From: Thiotrichaceae bacterium
GTDB taxonomy: Bacteria; Pseudomonadota; Gammaproteobacteria; Beggiatoales; Beggiatoaceae
DNA: 64,000 bases
Assembly (NCBI GenBank): GCA_028688145.1
Contig: JAQTYU010000009.1
Coordinates: 1 to 64,000 of the forward strand
Direction of reading: 5' to 3'
The position numbers were made by a program, and so were the translations under genes. Shown in pieces: positions 26,829-38,620 of this stretch (its first letter is position 1; each line of letters opens with the position of its first letter). A model generated the notes under the pieces. It was not told where the DNA came from. It saw nothing but the letters and a program-made list of their open reading frames with translations, and ran no database searches.

Positions 26829-27218
26829 ATGAAGTTACAGACTTTCCTCCATTCACTGAGCTTGAGTGATAAGCTGATCCTAAGCCTTGCGTTTGTTGCC
26901 GTGGCGTGGTCCTATCAACATTATTGGCGGTGGCACGAGGAAGCGGCTGAATACGCAATGATTTTTGTGGATCAACAAGCTCCGTTTAAAGTGAGTTTGC
27001 GTGAGGATCGTTTAGTGCGTGTGAACGGACGTTTGGGGGAAAGTCTGTTGCAAGTCGCGGAGGGAAAAATTCGCTTTATCGCCTCGCCCTGTCAAGGTAA
27101 ACAGTGCATTCATGCGGGTTGGTTGCACGAGGGCGGCGATTTTGCAGCGTGTTTACCCAATCATGTTAGTGTTGAATTACAAGGCGAACACGCGCATTTC
27201 GATTCGATTGTTTATTAA
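26829..27218 (+). CDS. NusG-domain-II membrane-anchored protein
   Basis: A 129-residue protein with one N-terminal TM segment (about 14-30) and a NusG-domain-II-type beta domain. The core reads GKIRFIASPCQGKQCIHAGW then FAACLPNHVSV, with three conserved Cys. Such proteins are periplasmic-facing and often lie near Rnf or thiamine-export loci, with unknown function. It follows dctM by 2 bases, so it belongs to the same transcript. Confidence 0.75.
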   Translation: MKLQTFLHSLSLSDKLILSLAFVAVAWSYQHYWRWHEEAAEYAMIFVDQQAPFKVSLREDRLVRVNGRLGESLLQVAEGKIRFIASPCQGKQCIHAGWLHEGGDFAACLPNHVSVELQGEHAHFDSIVY

Positions 27219-27232
27219 GGGAGGAGAAGTTT

Positions 27233-28018
27233 ATGCGTTTACGCGGCGTATTTTTATTAAGCCTGCTGGTATTTTTGGGGAGTTGTGCGACCTCGCCCAC
27301 GGGCAGAAAGCAGTTGTTGCTCGGGGGAAACAGCGAAGTCGATCAAATGGGGGTGAAAGCTTTCAGCGATTTGAAACAATCCACACCGATTGAAACCAGC
27401 AGCAGTATTAACCGTTATGTGCGTTGTATTACTGATGCATTGCAGCGCGAAGCGGGTTCGAGCGGACAATGGGAAGTGGTGGTATTCCGCGACAAGGCAA
27501 TTAATGCCTTTGCTTTGCCTGGTGGGAAAATTGGGGTTTACACAGGGATTTTGCCCGTGGCAAATACGCAAGATCGTTTAGCGGCAGTGCTTGGGCATGA
27601 AATCGCGCATGTGCTTTCTCAGCATGGCAACGAGCGCATGTCGCAACAAACTGCGGTATCGCAAGGTTTAGATTTAATCAATGCGATGGTCAAACCACAA
27701 ACTCAAGGCGGACAAACTGCACTGGGTTTATTGGGATTGGGGGCGCAAGTGGGAATTTTACTGCCTTACAGTCGGATACAAGAAAGTGAAGCCGATACGC
27801 TTGGGGTTAAATTAATGGCTCAAGCAGGTTTTGATCCTCGAGAAAGTGTGGTGCTGTGGCAAAGAATGAATCAAGCCAATGAAGCCCAACCCTTTGAATT
27901 TCTTTCCACCCATCCTGCTAATACTACCCGTATCAGTGATTTGAATAAAAATATGGCGCAAGCGATGAGTATTTATCAGCAGGCGCAAAGACAAGGGAAA
28001 CGTCCTAATTGTCGTTAA
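27233..28018 (+). CDS. M48-family metalloprotease lipoprotein (LoiP/YcaL-like)
   Basis: A 261-residue protein with a lipobox ending FLGSC (Cys18). The zinc protease motif is His122-Glu123...His126 (GHEIAHVLSQHG), with the third ligand in ESEADTLG. It is an outer- or inner-membrane-attached peptidase acting on envelope proteins, as E. coli LoiP/YcaL do. A strong GGGAGGAG precedes ATG 27233. It is 14 bases after the NusG-II gene, so dctQ-dctM-nusGII-m48 look like one operon. A terminator follows at 28041. Confidence 0.88.
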   Translation: MRLRGVFLLSLLVFLGSCATSPTGRKQLLLGGNSEVDQMGVKAFSDLKQSTPIETSSSINRYVRCITDALQREAGSSGQWEVVVFRDKAINAFALPGGKIGVYTGILPVANTQDRLAAVLGHEIAHVLSQHGNERMSQQTAVSQGLDLINAMVKPQTQGGQTALGLLGLGAQVGILLPYSRIQESEADTLGVKLMAQAGFDPRESVVLWQRMNQANEAQPFEFLSTHPANTTRISDLNKNMAQAMSIYQQAQRQGKRPNCR

Positions 28019-28392
28019 TGTTTAGTTAGTTAGATGTGTTCCCTCCTTTGAAAAAAGGGGGGTTACTTAAAACTTGCGTAGGATGTATAGAACCGATTTG
28101 AAGTGCTAATTAGGATGTACCGACGAGAGGAGGCGCATCAATCGAGATTAACCGTTTCCACACGAATGATGCGCTTCGTGCCTCAGCACATCTTATCGGG
28201 TTAAAGAGGGCTAAACATTAAAGATTAAACAGATTTTCTTAATCTCGTTCCCAGGCTTCAGCGTCACTGTCATTAAGTTAAGAGTCAGTGCCAATAATGC
28301 CAATAGGATTCGTTGAGGAACGAAGCGCATCATCGCCCTAATTCTTATGTAAAAAAACAAGGGAAATGATGGCGTATTTTCCTTGTTAGTAA
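28019..28392. other. Non-coding region with palindromic repeats
   Basis: It contains a terminator hairpin (28041-28062: CCCTCCTTT and AAAGGGGGG). A palindromic repeat built on GATGCGCTTCGT(T/G)CCTCAGCACATC follows (about 28110-28200, with a divergent inverse arm GAGGAGGCGCATCAAT), and a further inverse copy GAGGAACGAAGCGCATCAT (28312-28330). The same repeat recurs at 48199-48230. No gene is seen. Confidence 0.55.
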
Positions 28393-28654
28393 ATCAATGA
28401 AAATGGACGTAGTTGGAAAATAACGAAGCCACGTGATGAAATTAAGGCAATGCAAGAGTTCATTCAATACTGAAAAAAATGATAATTTGCGCAGACTTTG
28501 CAAAATGGTTAGAGCTTGGAAAAATAAACACGGTGTAAATATGGGTGGTTTGCTAATTGATACGTTATGTCATAATTTTCTAAAATCTACTAATGAATAT
28601 GATGACAAAAGCTACCTCTACTATAATTGGCTAATTAACCTGAGTTCGGTATAA
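28393..28654 (+). pseudogene. Fragment of a CBASS-type CD-NTase (SMODS nucleotidyltransferase)
   Basis: Two frames in series give one continuous similarity. 28393-28473 encodes NGRSWKITKPRDEIKAMQEF, then stops. After a +1 shift, 28433-28654 encodes NLRRLCKMVRAWKNKHGV, then MGGLLIDTLCHNFL and DKSYLYYNWL. This is the helical C-terminal part of SMODS/CD-NTase enzymes, which make cyclic-oligonucleotide alarm signals. The catalytic GS and DxD region is missing upstream. The 3' end runs into an IS-end-like motif at 28640. It is a degraded gene. Confidence 0.65.
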
Positions 28655-28792
28655 GCGAAGCGATTGGAATAAAGGAATCAAATCCTTTTTAGCAATATTC
28701 AAGGAAGGTAATTTATCCTGATAAGAATAAGCGACCAAACCTGCAACAATATTAATCATATAATTGCTTAGTGAACGATGCCGCGAGTGTTC
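28631..28792 (-). pseudogene. C-terminal remnant of an IS982-like transposase
   Basis: The reverse strand is open for 53 residues: EHSRHRSLSNYMINIVAGLV, then AYSYQDKLPSLN. This pattern is typical of the last strand/helix of IS982-family DDE transposases. Just beyond lies ACCTGAGTTCGGTATAAG (28639-28656), probably the element's terminal repeat. The upstream part is cut off exactly at the IS5-type element border at 28794. The family name is from memory of the C-terminal motif. Confidence 0.5.
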
Positions 28793-28794
28793 TA

Positions 28795-29320
28795 GGGCGT
28801 GTCATCAACTAGAAATAGAGGGGTATTAAGCCAAAAGAATGAGAATAGAAGCCCAGCAAATGCCACTCAAAGAAATGAACGGAACGTTTGTTATATCAAG
28901 TCGCTCTGCTTCAACTTGCAAAAGAAGTTCTCTATCAAATGACGTTCTTTGTAAAGCTCTTTATCATACCCAGAAGGATTCAAACAGTTTTTCTTGAAGG
29001 GAGTCACACAACGAATTCCTCGACTATGTTCTCCCAAATCCCTCTTTTAGACCAACGAGTGAAACGGGTATGCACCACGCAAAAAGCCCCAAAACGTTCA
29101 GGTAGGTCTCTCCAAGGAATACCGCTACGATAACGGTATAGGACTCAATGAACAAGCGATTATCTTTAGCAATTCTCCCACCTGTCCTTTGCGCCCTGAC
29201 AGGAAGGATTCTAATCTAGCCCATTTTTGTTAAAGCGTAACGACAACCCATTTTTTATTCCTTGTGAGAGGTTATTCTAACTTCTTTGGAATAACCTTTT
29301 TAATATTTGATGACACGCCC
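28795..29320 (-). mobile_element. Deleted IS5/IS427-type element, copy 1 (526 bp)
   Basis: It is bounded by GGGCGTGTCATCAA at 28795 and the inverse TTGATGACACGCCC ending at 29320, with TA on both flanks. The interior matches copy 2 (58035-58734) at both ends, including the GACGTT(C)(T/C)TTGTAAAGCTC region and CCAAATCCCTCTTTTAGACC. The transposase centre is missing and the reading frames are broken. The element cannot encode its own transposase. Confidence 0.8.
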
Positions 29321-29475
29321 TAAAATTAAGTGCATTAATTATGTCCATTTTAAGTATCGTCATGTTTTCCAATGCGGGGGCATGCAACTAGATTAATTCA
29401 CCAAAACTATGCTATTAATTAAACTCACATCCGAAAATTTTATTATCCCTCTTTCATTCTAAAAGGAATTTACCC

Positions 29476-29871
29476 GTGGCAAAATTTTTACACAGCATGA
29501 TTCGTGTTTTAGATTTAGATCGTTCCATTGCGTTTTATCAACAAGCGTTTGCCTTTGAAGTGAAAGCCCGCCGCGAATTCAGCGATTTTACACTGGTCTA
29601 CTTGAGCAATGATGAAAGCCCTTTTGAACTGGAATTAACCCTAAATCATGGGCGCACTGAAGCTTATACCCACGGCAGCGGTTATGGGCACATTGCTGTT
29701 ACCGTGGCAGATGTGGACTCAGAACACGCACGTTTCAAAAGTTTAGGTTTTGAGCCGCGTGATGTGGTGGAATTTAAAGAAGATGGGCAATTATTAGCCA
29801 AATTCTTTTTTACTAAAGACCCTGATGGCTATGAAATCGAAGTCTTAGAACGGCTTGGACGTTACCAATAA
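29476..29871 (+). CDS. gloA: Lactoylglutathione lyase / glyoxalase I-like VOC protein
   Basis: A 131-residue VOC-fold protein with GloA motifs: FLHSMIRVLDLDRSIAFYQ, FELELTLNHG, GYGHIAVTVADVD and the C-terminal FTKDPDGYEIEVLE (metal-ligand Glu). It isomerises the methylglyoxal-glutathione hemithioacetal to S-lactoylglutathione. The start is GTG 29476 with AAAGGAA upstream. The length is typical of bacterial GloA. Confidence 0.88.
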   Translation: MAKFLHSMIRVLDLDRSIAFYQQAFAFEVKARREFSDFTLVYLSNDESPFELELTLNHGRTEAYTHGSGYGHIAVTVADVDSEHARFKSLGFEPRDVVEFKEDGQLLAKFFFTKDPDGYEIEVLERLGRYQ

Positions 29872-29907
29872 TCAAAGGTAGAGTGCAAGTTGCCGATAAG
29901 GCAACAA

Positions 29908-29943
29908 TTTCACCCATCTTTCGGGATGGGTATGGATTGAAAC
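29908..29943 (+). repeat. Solitary CRISPR-repeat-like 36-mer
   Basis: This single unit has the inner hairpin CCCATC-TTTCGG-GATGGG and ends in the ATTGAAAC 3' tag typical of many type I/III CRISPR repeats. No second copy or spacer array flanks it, and no cas gene is in the window. A separate small hairpin (GTTGCC-GATAA-GGCAAC) precedes it at about 29889-29905. It could be an array relic or an unrelated hairpin with a coincidental end. Confidence 0.4.
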
Positions 29944-30122
29944 GGACGTTATCAATAATTCAAGTTATCGTTTTAAGAATGCACCGCCCCTAGCGTGTTG
30001 CATTCTCTCTTTTTCTCAGAACCCAAAGTCCAAAAATCTTACCTATTCGCCTCTATTCCTGGCAATTTCCCCACTTAAAATCCCCCTGCTCACTTTTTCA
30101 GACGTATCTTTGTGATTTTTGG

Positions 30123-30128
30123 TATAAT
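30123..30128 (+). promoter_or_regulatory. -10 box upstream of typA
   Basis: A perfect TATAAT about 35 bases before the typA start. No convincing -35 at standard spacing was seen. Confidence 0.4.
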
Positions 30129-30163
30129 TTCTCTGAGTTACTTTGACCTGAATGAGACACTTT

Positions 30164-31984
30164 GTGATTACGAAATTACGGAATATTGCGATTGTAGCGC
30201 ACGTTGACCACGGTAAAACTACCTTGGTTGACAAACTCTTACAACAATCTGGCACATTAAACACCCGTGGCGAACAAGGCACGCGAGTCATGGATTCTAA
30301 CGCGATTGAAAAAGAGCGTGGGATTACCATTCTTGCCAAAAATACCGCGCTGCGCTGGCGTGATTATCGAATTAACATCGTAGACACCCCTGGACACGCC
30401 GATTTCGGCGGCGAAGTGGAACGTGTATTGTCGATGGTCGATTGCGTATTATTATTAGTCGACGCAGTTGATGGCCCTATGCCACAAACCCGCTTCGTCA
30501 CCCAAAAGGCTTTATTACACGGTTTACGTCCTATCGTGGTGATTAATAAAATCGACCGTGATGGCGCACGTCCTGACTGGGTTTTAGACCAAACCTTTGA
30601 ACTGTTCGACCGTTTGGGCGCAGACGAAGGGCAATTAGATTTCCCCGTGATTTACGCCTCTGCTTTAAATGGCTATGCCAGCAAAGACAGTTCCGTGCGT
30701 GAAGGCGATATGGATCCTTTGTTTGAAGCGATTATCGAACATGCTCCGATTCCTGACGTAGACCCTGAAGAACCTTTTCAATTACAAGTCAGTGCCTTGG
30801 ATTACAACAGCTATGTGGGCATTATCGGAATTGGGAAAATCAGCAGCGGTCGCGTCAAAACCAATACCCCCGTCGCGGTCGTTGATGCCAATGGCAAACA
30901 ACGTAACGGTCGCATTCTGCAAATTTTAGGTTTCCACGGTTTAGATCGTGTCGAAATGCCCGAAGCCCAAGCAGGCGATATTATCGCGTTCACAGGTTTA
31001 GACCCCTTATATATTTCTGACACCTTGTGCGATCCTGCAAACGTGCGTCCTTTGCCCGCATTGACCGTAGACGAACCCACGGTGAACATGACTTTCCAAG
31101 TCAATACCTCACCTTTCGCAGGTCAAGATGGCAAATATGTGACTTCACGCCAAATTCGTGAACGTTTACAACGCGAATTACTGCATAACGTCGCATTGCG
31201 TGTTGAAGACACCAATGACCCTGATAAATTTATCGTGTCAGGGCGCGGCGAATTGCACTTAGGCATTTTGATTGAAAACATGCGTCGTGAAGGCTATGAA
31301 TTAGGCGTGTCACGTCCGCAAGTGATTATGAAAGAAGAAAATGGCGAGCGTCTCGAACCTTACGAACATTTAACCATCGACGTGGAAGAAGCCTATCAAG
31401 GCGCAGTCATGGAAAAATTGGGTGAACGTAAAGGCGAACTCACCAACATGACCCCAGACGGTCGTGGACGCGTGCGTTTAGACTTCAACATTCCTTCACG
31501 CGGTTTGATTGGTTTCCGTACTGAATTCTTAACTGCAACCTGCGGCACGGGCTTGTTGTATCACGTGTTTGACCGCTACGCCCCAATGAAAGCAGGCGTA
31601 TTGGGCAAGCGTAATAACGGTGTGTTAATCGCCAATGGTGAAGGCAAGAGCTTGGCGTATGCCTTGTTCACCTTGCAAGAACGCGGACGCTTATTTATTG
31701 GGCACGCAGAAATGGTTTATGAAGGCATGGTGATTGGGATTCATTCCCGTGACAATGACCTCGTGGTCAATCCATTGAAAGGCAAGCAATTAACCAACAT
31801 CCGCGCTTCTGGTACGGACGAAGCTTTAATTTTAACGCCGCCAATCCGTATGTCTTTGGAACAAGCTTTAGAATTCATTGAAGATGATGAATTAGTCGAA
31901 GTTACGCCGAAATCGATTCGAGTGCGTAAGCAGTTCTTGACTGAAAATGATCGTAAACGCGCTTCTCGGAGTGCGCCAGGCTAG
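30164..31984 (+). CDS. typA: Ribosome-associated GTPase TypA/BipA
   Basis: A 606-residue translational GTPase involved in 50S assembly and stress or cold adaptation. G1 AHVDHGKTT, the switch I region, G3 DTPGH, G4 NKID and G5 SALNG are all present. EF-G-like domains II, III and V plus the BipA-specific C-terminal domain follow ([23 protein letters not shown] onward). GTG at 30164 gives the canonical short [17 protein letters not shown] start with a GAG 7 bases upstream; ATG 30152 adds four residues. It ends at a strong terminator. Confidence 0.95.
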   Translation: MITKLRNIAIVAHVDHGKTTLVDKLLQQSGTLNTRGEQGTRVMDSNAIEKERGITILAKNTALRWRDYRINIVDTPGHADFGGEVERVLSMVDCVLLLVDAVDGPMPQTRFVTQKALLHGLRPIVVINKIDRDGARPDWVLDQTFELFDRLGADEGQLDFPVIYASALNGYASKDSSVREGDMDPLFEAIIEHAPIPDVDPEEPFQLQVSALDYNSYVGIIGIGKISSGRVKTNTPVAVVDANGKQRNGRILQILGFHGLDRVEMPEAQAGDIIAFTGLDPLYISDTLCDPANVRPLPALTVDEPTVNMTFQVNTSPFAGQDGKYVTSRQIRERLQRELLHNVALRVEDTNDPDKFIVSGRGELHLGILIENMRREGYELGVSRPQVIMKEENGERLEPYEHLTIDVEEAYQGAVMEKLGERKGELTNMTPDGRGRVRLDFNIPSRGLIGFRTEFLTATCGTGLLYHVFDRYAPMKAGVLGKRNNGVLIANGEGKSLAYALFTLQERGRLFIGHAEMVYEGMVIGIHSRDNDLVVNPLKGKQLTNIRASGTDEALILTPPIRMSLEQALEFIEDDELVEVTPKSIRVRKQFLTENDRKRASRSAPG

Positions 31985-32009
31985 TTTTTGATTTAGCCTA
32001 AACGCTTGC

Positions 32010-32047
32010 AAAAAAGCCGCGAGAGCTAAGAATCTTGCGGCTTTTTT
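32010..32047 (+). terminator. Rho-independent terminator after typA
   Basis: AAAAAAGCCGC and GCGGCTTTTTT form a stem with a T-run on one side and an A-run on the other, so it could act in both directions. Confidence 0.88.
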
Positions 32048-32109
32048 GTCTGAATTTTTATTTATATAATCAAAAGTTAATCGTTTTATCTCAGATAGAG
32101 TATTTGATT

Positions 32110-32289
32110 TTGTCAAATGAATTTAAGCAGTTAAGTTTAGAATATCCTACAAAAACTGAAGCCGCACGGGTGTACAAAATCATTGATTTGTTTGCAGGAA
32201 TTGGCGGCATTCGGACAGGTTTTCAACAAGCATTTAGGGATAATTTTTTGTATTTAATTACGCGAATACGCTTCAGACAAACTCACTGA
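32110..32289 (+). pseudogene. N-terminal stub of a DNA (cytosine-5) methyltransferase
   Basis: A short frame encodes KTEAARVYKIIDLFAGIGG and then IRTGFQQAF before diverging and stopping. DLFAGIGGIRxGF is motif I (SAM-binding) of C5 DNA methyltransferases. The remaining motifs, including the catalytic PCQ, are absent. The stub abuts and slightly overlaps the end of the convergent Nudix gene. It is the leftover of a deleted restriction-modification methylase. Confidence 0.7.
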
Positions 32290-32885
32290 GCTTGAAACAA
32301 GCGTCGAGAAAAATTCACCAAAATCCCCGCCGTTGCCCCCCAAATAATTTTCCCCTGATAATCGATGACATAATAACTGCGCTGCTGCCCTTTGAAAAAA
32401 CGGCTTTCGCGTTGATGATTTTCAGGGTTCAGTACGAAGGACAGCGGCACTTCAAACGCATCCGCCACTTCAAAACTGTCCAGCTTCAAATCAAACTCAG
32501 GTTTTACGAAACCCACCACGGTAGAAATTAAAAAACCCGTGGCAGTTGCATAATTATCCAAATAACCCACAACTTCGATAAGTTCCCTGGATAAACCGAT
32601 TTCTTCTTCCGTCTCACGCAATGCGGTTGCAATCAGGGTTTCATCGCTTGCATCAACGCGCCCACCGGGAAAGCAAATTTGTCCTGCGTGATTATGTAAA
32701 TGTTCTGTGCGCTGCGTTAAAATCAAGTAAAACTCAGCATCGCGCTCAACTAAAGGCAATAAGACTGCTGCTGGAGTTAAATTTGGAAAACTTGCCCGCA
32801 ATTGTTCAATTTCCATATCCCCTAAATTTATTTCGTCCAAAATGCTGGGTTCAGAAAGCACAGACTGACGGATTAAATGACGCAT
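32283..32885 (-). CDS. CoA pyrophosphatase-type Nudix hydrolase (NudL-like)
   Basis: A 200-residue Nudix enzyme. The upstream signature LILTQRTEHLHNHAGQICFPGG defines the UPF0035/NudL CoA-diphosphatase group. The Nudix box is GGRVDASDETLIATALRETE followed by EEIGL. Its predicted role is hydrolysing CoA or its derivatives to phosphopantetheine and 3',5'-ADP. The C terminus includes IIWGATAGIL, also family-typical. It is convergent with typA and the methylase stub. Confidence 0.85.
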   Translation of the reverse strand: MRHLIRQSVLSEPSILDEINLGDMEIEQLRASFPNLTPAAVLLPLVERDAEFYLILTQRTEHLHNHAGQICFPGGRVDASDETLIATALRETEEEIGLSRELIEVVGYLDNYATATGFLISTVVGFVKPEFDLKLDSFEVADAFEVPLSFVLNPENHQRESRFFKGQQRSYYVIDYQGKIIWGATAGILVNFSRRLFQAQ

Positions 32886-33124
32886 TTTTCTCCACTCGCG
32901 TATTAAAATAAACCGATGTTTTGTCGATCATGACATATTTTTTTAAGATAAGCCCCATGCTTTAGCTATGTTTTTAGCCAAAAAATGCAGTTAATTAGTT
33001 GAAACTACATAAAAAAAGCCACTTCTATATCATTTGTAAAATTTATCGCAATTCCTTTGCTAAAATAACGCATTTATTCCAAAATATACTCCTCTCAACA
33101 CCAGAGAAGAAGTCAGAGCAAGCA

Positions 33125-34294
33125 ATGAACATACACGAATATCAAGCTAAAAAACTTTTTGCAGATTATGGAATTCCCGTTCCTAATGGTCACCCCGCTT
33201 TCAGCCCCGAAGAAGCCAGACAACACGCACAAACCTTAGGGGGAAATGCATGGATGGTGAAAGCCCAAGTTCACGCAGGTGGACGTGGGAAAGCCGGCGG
33301 CGTTAAAAAAGCCAACACTTTAGATGAAGTTGCAGCAATCACCAAAAGTTTAGTGGGCACGAACATCGTCACCCATCAAACCGGTCCTGCAGGTCAACCT
33401 ATTCACTGTGTTTTAATCGAAAACACCACCGCAATCCAAAGCGAATTATATTTAAGCTTTGTGGTTGACCGTGCTACCCGCCGCATCGCGATTATCGCTT
33501 CTGTGGCAGGTGGGATGGACATTGAAGAAGTTGCGGAACATACCCCAGAAAAGATTATCACCAGCACGATTGATCCTATTGTCGGGATTCAAGCCTATCA
33601 GTGCCGTGACATCGCTTTCGCCTTGGGTTTGGATGCCAACCAACGTAAACAATTAACCTTTATCTTAGGTGGTTTATACCGCTTATTCGTTGATAAAGAC
33701 TTAAGCTTGTTAGAAATCAATCCCTTAATCATTAATGACAAAGGCGATTTGATGGCGTTAGATGGCAAAATCAACTTAGATGATAACGCTTTATTCCGTC
33801 ATTCTGATTTAGCCGCTTTATACGATCCTAGCCAAGAAGACGAAAAAGAGCACAAAGCTCGTCAATTCGATCTGAACTATGTGGTTTTAGAAGGCAACAT
33901 CGGCTGCATGGTGAACGGCGCAGGCTTGGCCATGGCAACCATGGACACCATCAAACTCAGCGGTGGCGAACCAGCTAACTTCTTAGATGTTGGCGGCGGC
34001 GCAACCAAAGAGAAAGTTTCTGAAGCTTTCAAAATTATCACCTCTGATCCCCAAGTTGAAGCGATTTTAATCAACATTTTCGGCGGTATCGTGAAGTGCG
34101 ATATGATTGCTGAAGGTGTGATTTATGCCTTCAAAGAAGTCGGTGTCAAAGTGCCTGTTGTCGTACGTTTAGAAGGAACGAACGTTGATAAAGGTAAGGC
34201 ATTATTAGCAGAAAGTGGCTTGCCCATTATTGCTGCCGATAACTTGAAAAATGCAGCACTGAAAGTCGTCGAAGCAGCGAAGAAGAAGGGATAA
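33125..34294 (+). CDS. sucC: Succinate--CoA ligase, beta subunit
   Basis: A 389-residue subunit of the TCA-cycle enzyme that interconverts succinyl-CoA and succinate with substrate-level nucleotide phosphorylation. It starts at [20 protein letters not shown], the family-typical terminus; earlier in-frame codons are excluded. The ATP-grasp domain includes [16 protein letters not shown], and the C-terminal ligase domain has GGGATKEKV and [10 protein letters not shown]. sucD follows after 6 bases. Confidence 0.97.
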   Translation: MNIHEYQAKKLFADYGIPVPNGHPAFSPEEARQHAQTLGGNAWMVKAQVHAGGRGKAGGVKKANTLDEVAAITKSLVGTNIVTHQTGPAGQPIHCVLIENTTAIQSELYLSFVVDRATRRIAIIASVAGGMDIEEVAEHTPEKIITSTIDPIVGIQAYQCRDIAFALGLDANQRKQLTFILGGLYRLFVDKDLSLLEINPLIINDKGDLMALDGKINLDDNALFRHSDLAALYDPSQEDEKEHKARQFDLNYVVLEGNIGCMVNGAGLAMATMDTIKLSGGEPANFLDVGGGATKEKVSEAFKIITSDPQVEAILINIFGGIVKCDMIAEGVIYAFKEVGVKVPVVVRLEGTNVDKGKALLAESGLPIIAADNLKNAALKVVEAAKKKG

Positions 34295-34300
34295 GTCAAC

Positions 34301-35179
34301 ATGAGCATTTTAATTAACGCTAATACCAAAGTCATTTGCCAAGGTTTCACTGGCAAACAAGGGACTTTCCATTCTGAACAAGCCTTGGCTTACGGCACCA
34401 AATTAGTCGGTGGGGTAACGCCTGGTCGCGGTGGCGATAGTCATTTAGGCTTGCCAATTTTCGATACGGTGAGCGATTCAGTGAAAGCCACTGGCGCAGA
34501 AGCTTCGATGATTTATGTGCCCGCTCCTTTTGCAGCCGATGCGATTTTAGAAGCTGCTGCTGGCGGCATCAAAATCATCGTCTGTATCACCGAAGGCATT
34601 CCTGTGCTCGATATGTTAAAAGTTAAAGCTTCTTTAACCGCTAACTATCCTGACGTGCGTTTAATCGGTCCTAACTGCCCCGGCGTGATTACGCCTGATG
34701 AATGCAAAATCGGGATTATGCCCGGCTACATTCACAAAAAAGGCAAAGTCGGGATCGTGTCACGTTCTGGCACGCTGACCTATAAAGCTGTGAACCAAAC
34801 CACGTTAAATGGCTTGGGACAAAGCACTTGCGTCGGTATCGGTGGCGACCCCATTCATGGGATGAACTTCATTGACTGCTTGAAATTATTCCAAGCAGAC
34901 CCTCAAACTGAAGGCATCATCATGGTGGGCGAAATCGGCGGCACTGCAGAAGAAGAAGCAGCGGCTTATATCAAAGCTAATGTGACCAAACCTGTTGTCG
35001 GCTATATCGCTGGCGTGACTGCACCTCCCGGCAAGCGTATGGGTCATGCAGGCGCAATTATTTCTGGTGGCAAAGGCACGGCAGCCGACAAGATTGCCAG
35101 CCTTGAAGCTGCTGGGGTTGTAGTTGCCCGTTCTCCCACTGACATCGGTCAGTGCATGTTAGAACGTTTAAGCAAGTAA
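34301..35179 (+). CDS. sucD: Succinate--CoA ligase, alpha subunit
   Basis: A 292-residue partner of SucC. The Rossmann CoA-binding part starts [30 protein letters not shown] is present, and the phosphohistidine loop [13 protein letters not shown] lies near residue 246. It is directly downstream of sucC, and a terminator follows at 35218. sucAB are not in the window. Confidence 0.97.
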   Translation: MSILINANTKVICQGFTGKQGTFHSEQALAYGTKLVGGVTPGRGGDSHLGLPIFDTVSDSVKATGAEASMIYVPAPFAADAILEAAAGGIKIIVCITEGIPVLDMLKVKASLTANYPDVRLIGPNCPGVITPDECKIGIMPGYIHKKGKVGIVSRSGTLTYKAVNQTTLNGLGQSTCVGIGGDPIHGMNFIDCLKLFQADPQTEGIIMVGEIGGTAEEEAAAYIKANVTKPVVGYIAGVTAPPGKRMGHAGAIISGGKGTAADKIASLEAAGVVVARSPTDIGQCMLERLSK

Positions 35180-35217
35180 TAGTCTATTCAGCATGATAAA
35201 CTCATGTTGAAGCTTTC

Positions 35218-35255
35218 TCAGGCTTATCGGCGATAGTGTCGATAAGCCTGATTTT
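35218..35255 (+). terminator. Rho-independent terminator after sucCD
   Basis: TCAGGCTTATCG and CGATAAGCCTGA form a 12-bp stem, followed by TTTTA. Confidence 0.85.
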
Positions 35256-35354
35256 ACTCAAACCGCACACGCTGCTGAAACCGCATAATCTCTCAGCATA
35301 AGAGCTGCATAAGCTTACCTCTCGCATTAATATAAGATGTAACGCACCAAATAA

Positions 35355-35714
<360 letters not shown>

Positions 35715-35740
35715 GTTTTTCCAAAACCTCCGCGCATAAA

Positions 35741-35778
35741 AAAAGATGCTTTCACAAGGATAATGAAAGCATCTTTCT
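35741..35778. terminator. Bidirectional terminator between glnB and atpC
   Basis: AAAGATGCTTTCA and TGAAAGCATCTTT form a 13-bp stem with an A-run on the left and T-rich sequence on the right. It can terminate both convergent units. Confidence 0.85.
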
Positions 35779-35804
35779 TCTCAAGCCGTAAGTTATAAAG
35801 TAAC

Positions 35805-36230
35805 TTACTTTCTGATTTTACTACGAAACCGTTGTAAGGTTTGTAATTGTGCCATCGCTTCTGCCAGTTCTACTTGTGCTCTGGTGTAATCGAAAGCGGC
35901 ATTACTGTCTGACAACAGTTTTTCAGCACGCGTTTTAGCTTCTACAGCGGCGGCTTCATCAATATCATGAGCACGCACGGCGGTATCTGCCAAAATAGTG
36001 ACCACATGAGGTTGCACTTCTAACATGCCACCTGACACGTAGAAAGATTCTTCATGATCACCACTGAGCTTAAGATGCACAGTGCCGGGTTTTAACTGGC
36101 TCAAAAACGGTGCGTGGCGAGGTAAAATCCCCACTTCCCCTTCTGAGGCAGGTGCAAGCACCAACTCGGCTAAACCTGAGTAAATCTCAGCTTCCGCACT
36201 GACGATGTCAACATGAACGGTCATTGCCAT
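35805..36230 (-). CDS. atpC: F1 ATP synthase epsilon subunit
   Basis: A 141-residue subunit with the N-terminal beta-sandwich (HVDIVSAEAEIYSG, GEVGILPRHAPFLSQLKPG, FYVSGGMLEVQP) and a C-terminal helical hairpin that can inhibit ATP hydrolysis. It is the last gene of the nine-gene atp operon, 49 bases after atpD. Confidence 0.95.
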   Translation of the reverse strand: MAMTVHVDIVSAEAEIYSGLAELVLAPASEGEVGILPRHAPFLSQLKPGTVHLKLSGDHEESFYVSGGMLEVQPHVVTILADTAVRAHDIDEAAAVEAKTRAEKLLSDSNAAFDYTRAQVELAEAMAQLQTLQRFRSKIRK

Positions 36231-36279
36231 GAGTTACCACTCCAGTCACTCCTCTTAAGAAAGAGGAATGACATTAGTC

Positions 36280-38555
<2,276 letters not shown>

Positions 38556-38620
38556 AGTTTATTCCATTTCGGTGAAGCCTGATTGAACACACCGCAGTGT
38601 ATTCAACCAAGCCTTACGGC

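Noticed and set aside
29880..29950. CRISPR array
   Set aside because: Only one repeat-like unit and no spacer or second copy; kept as a solitary-repeat observation.
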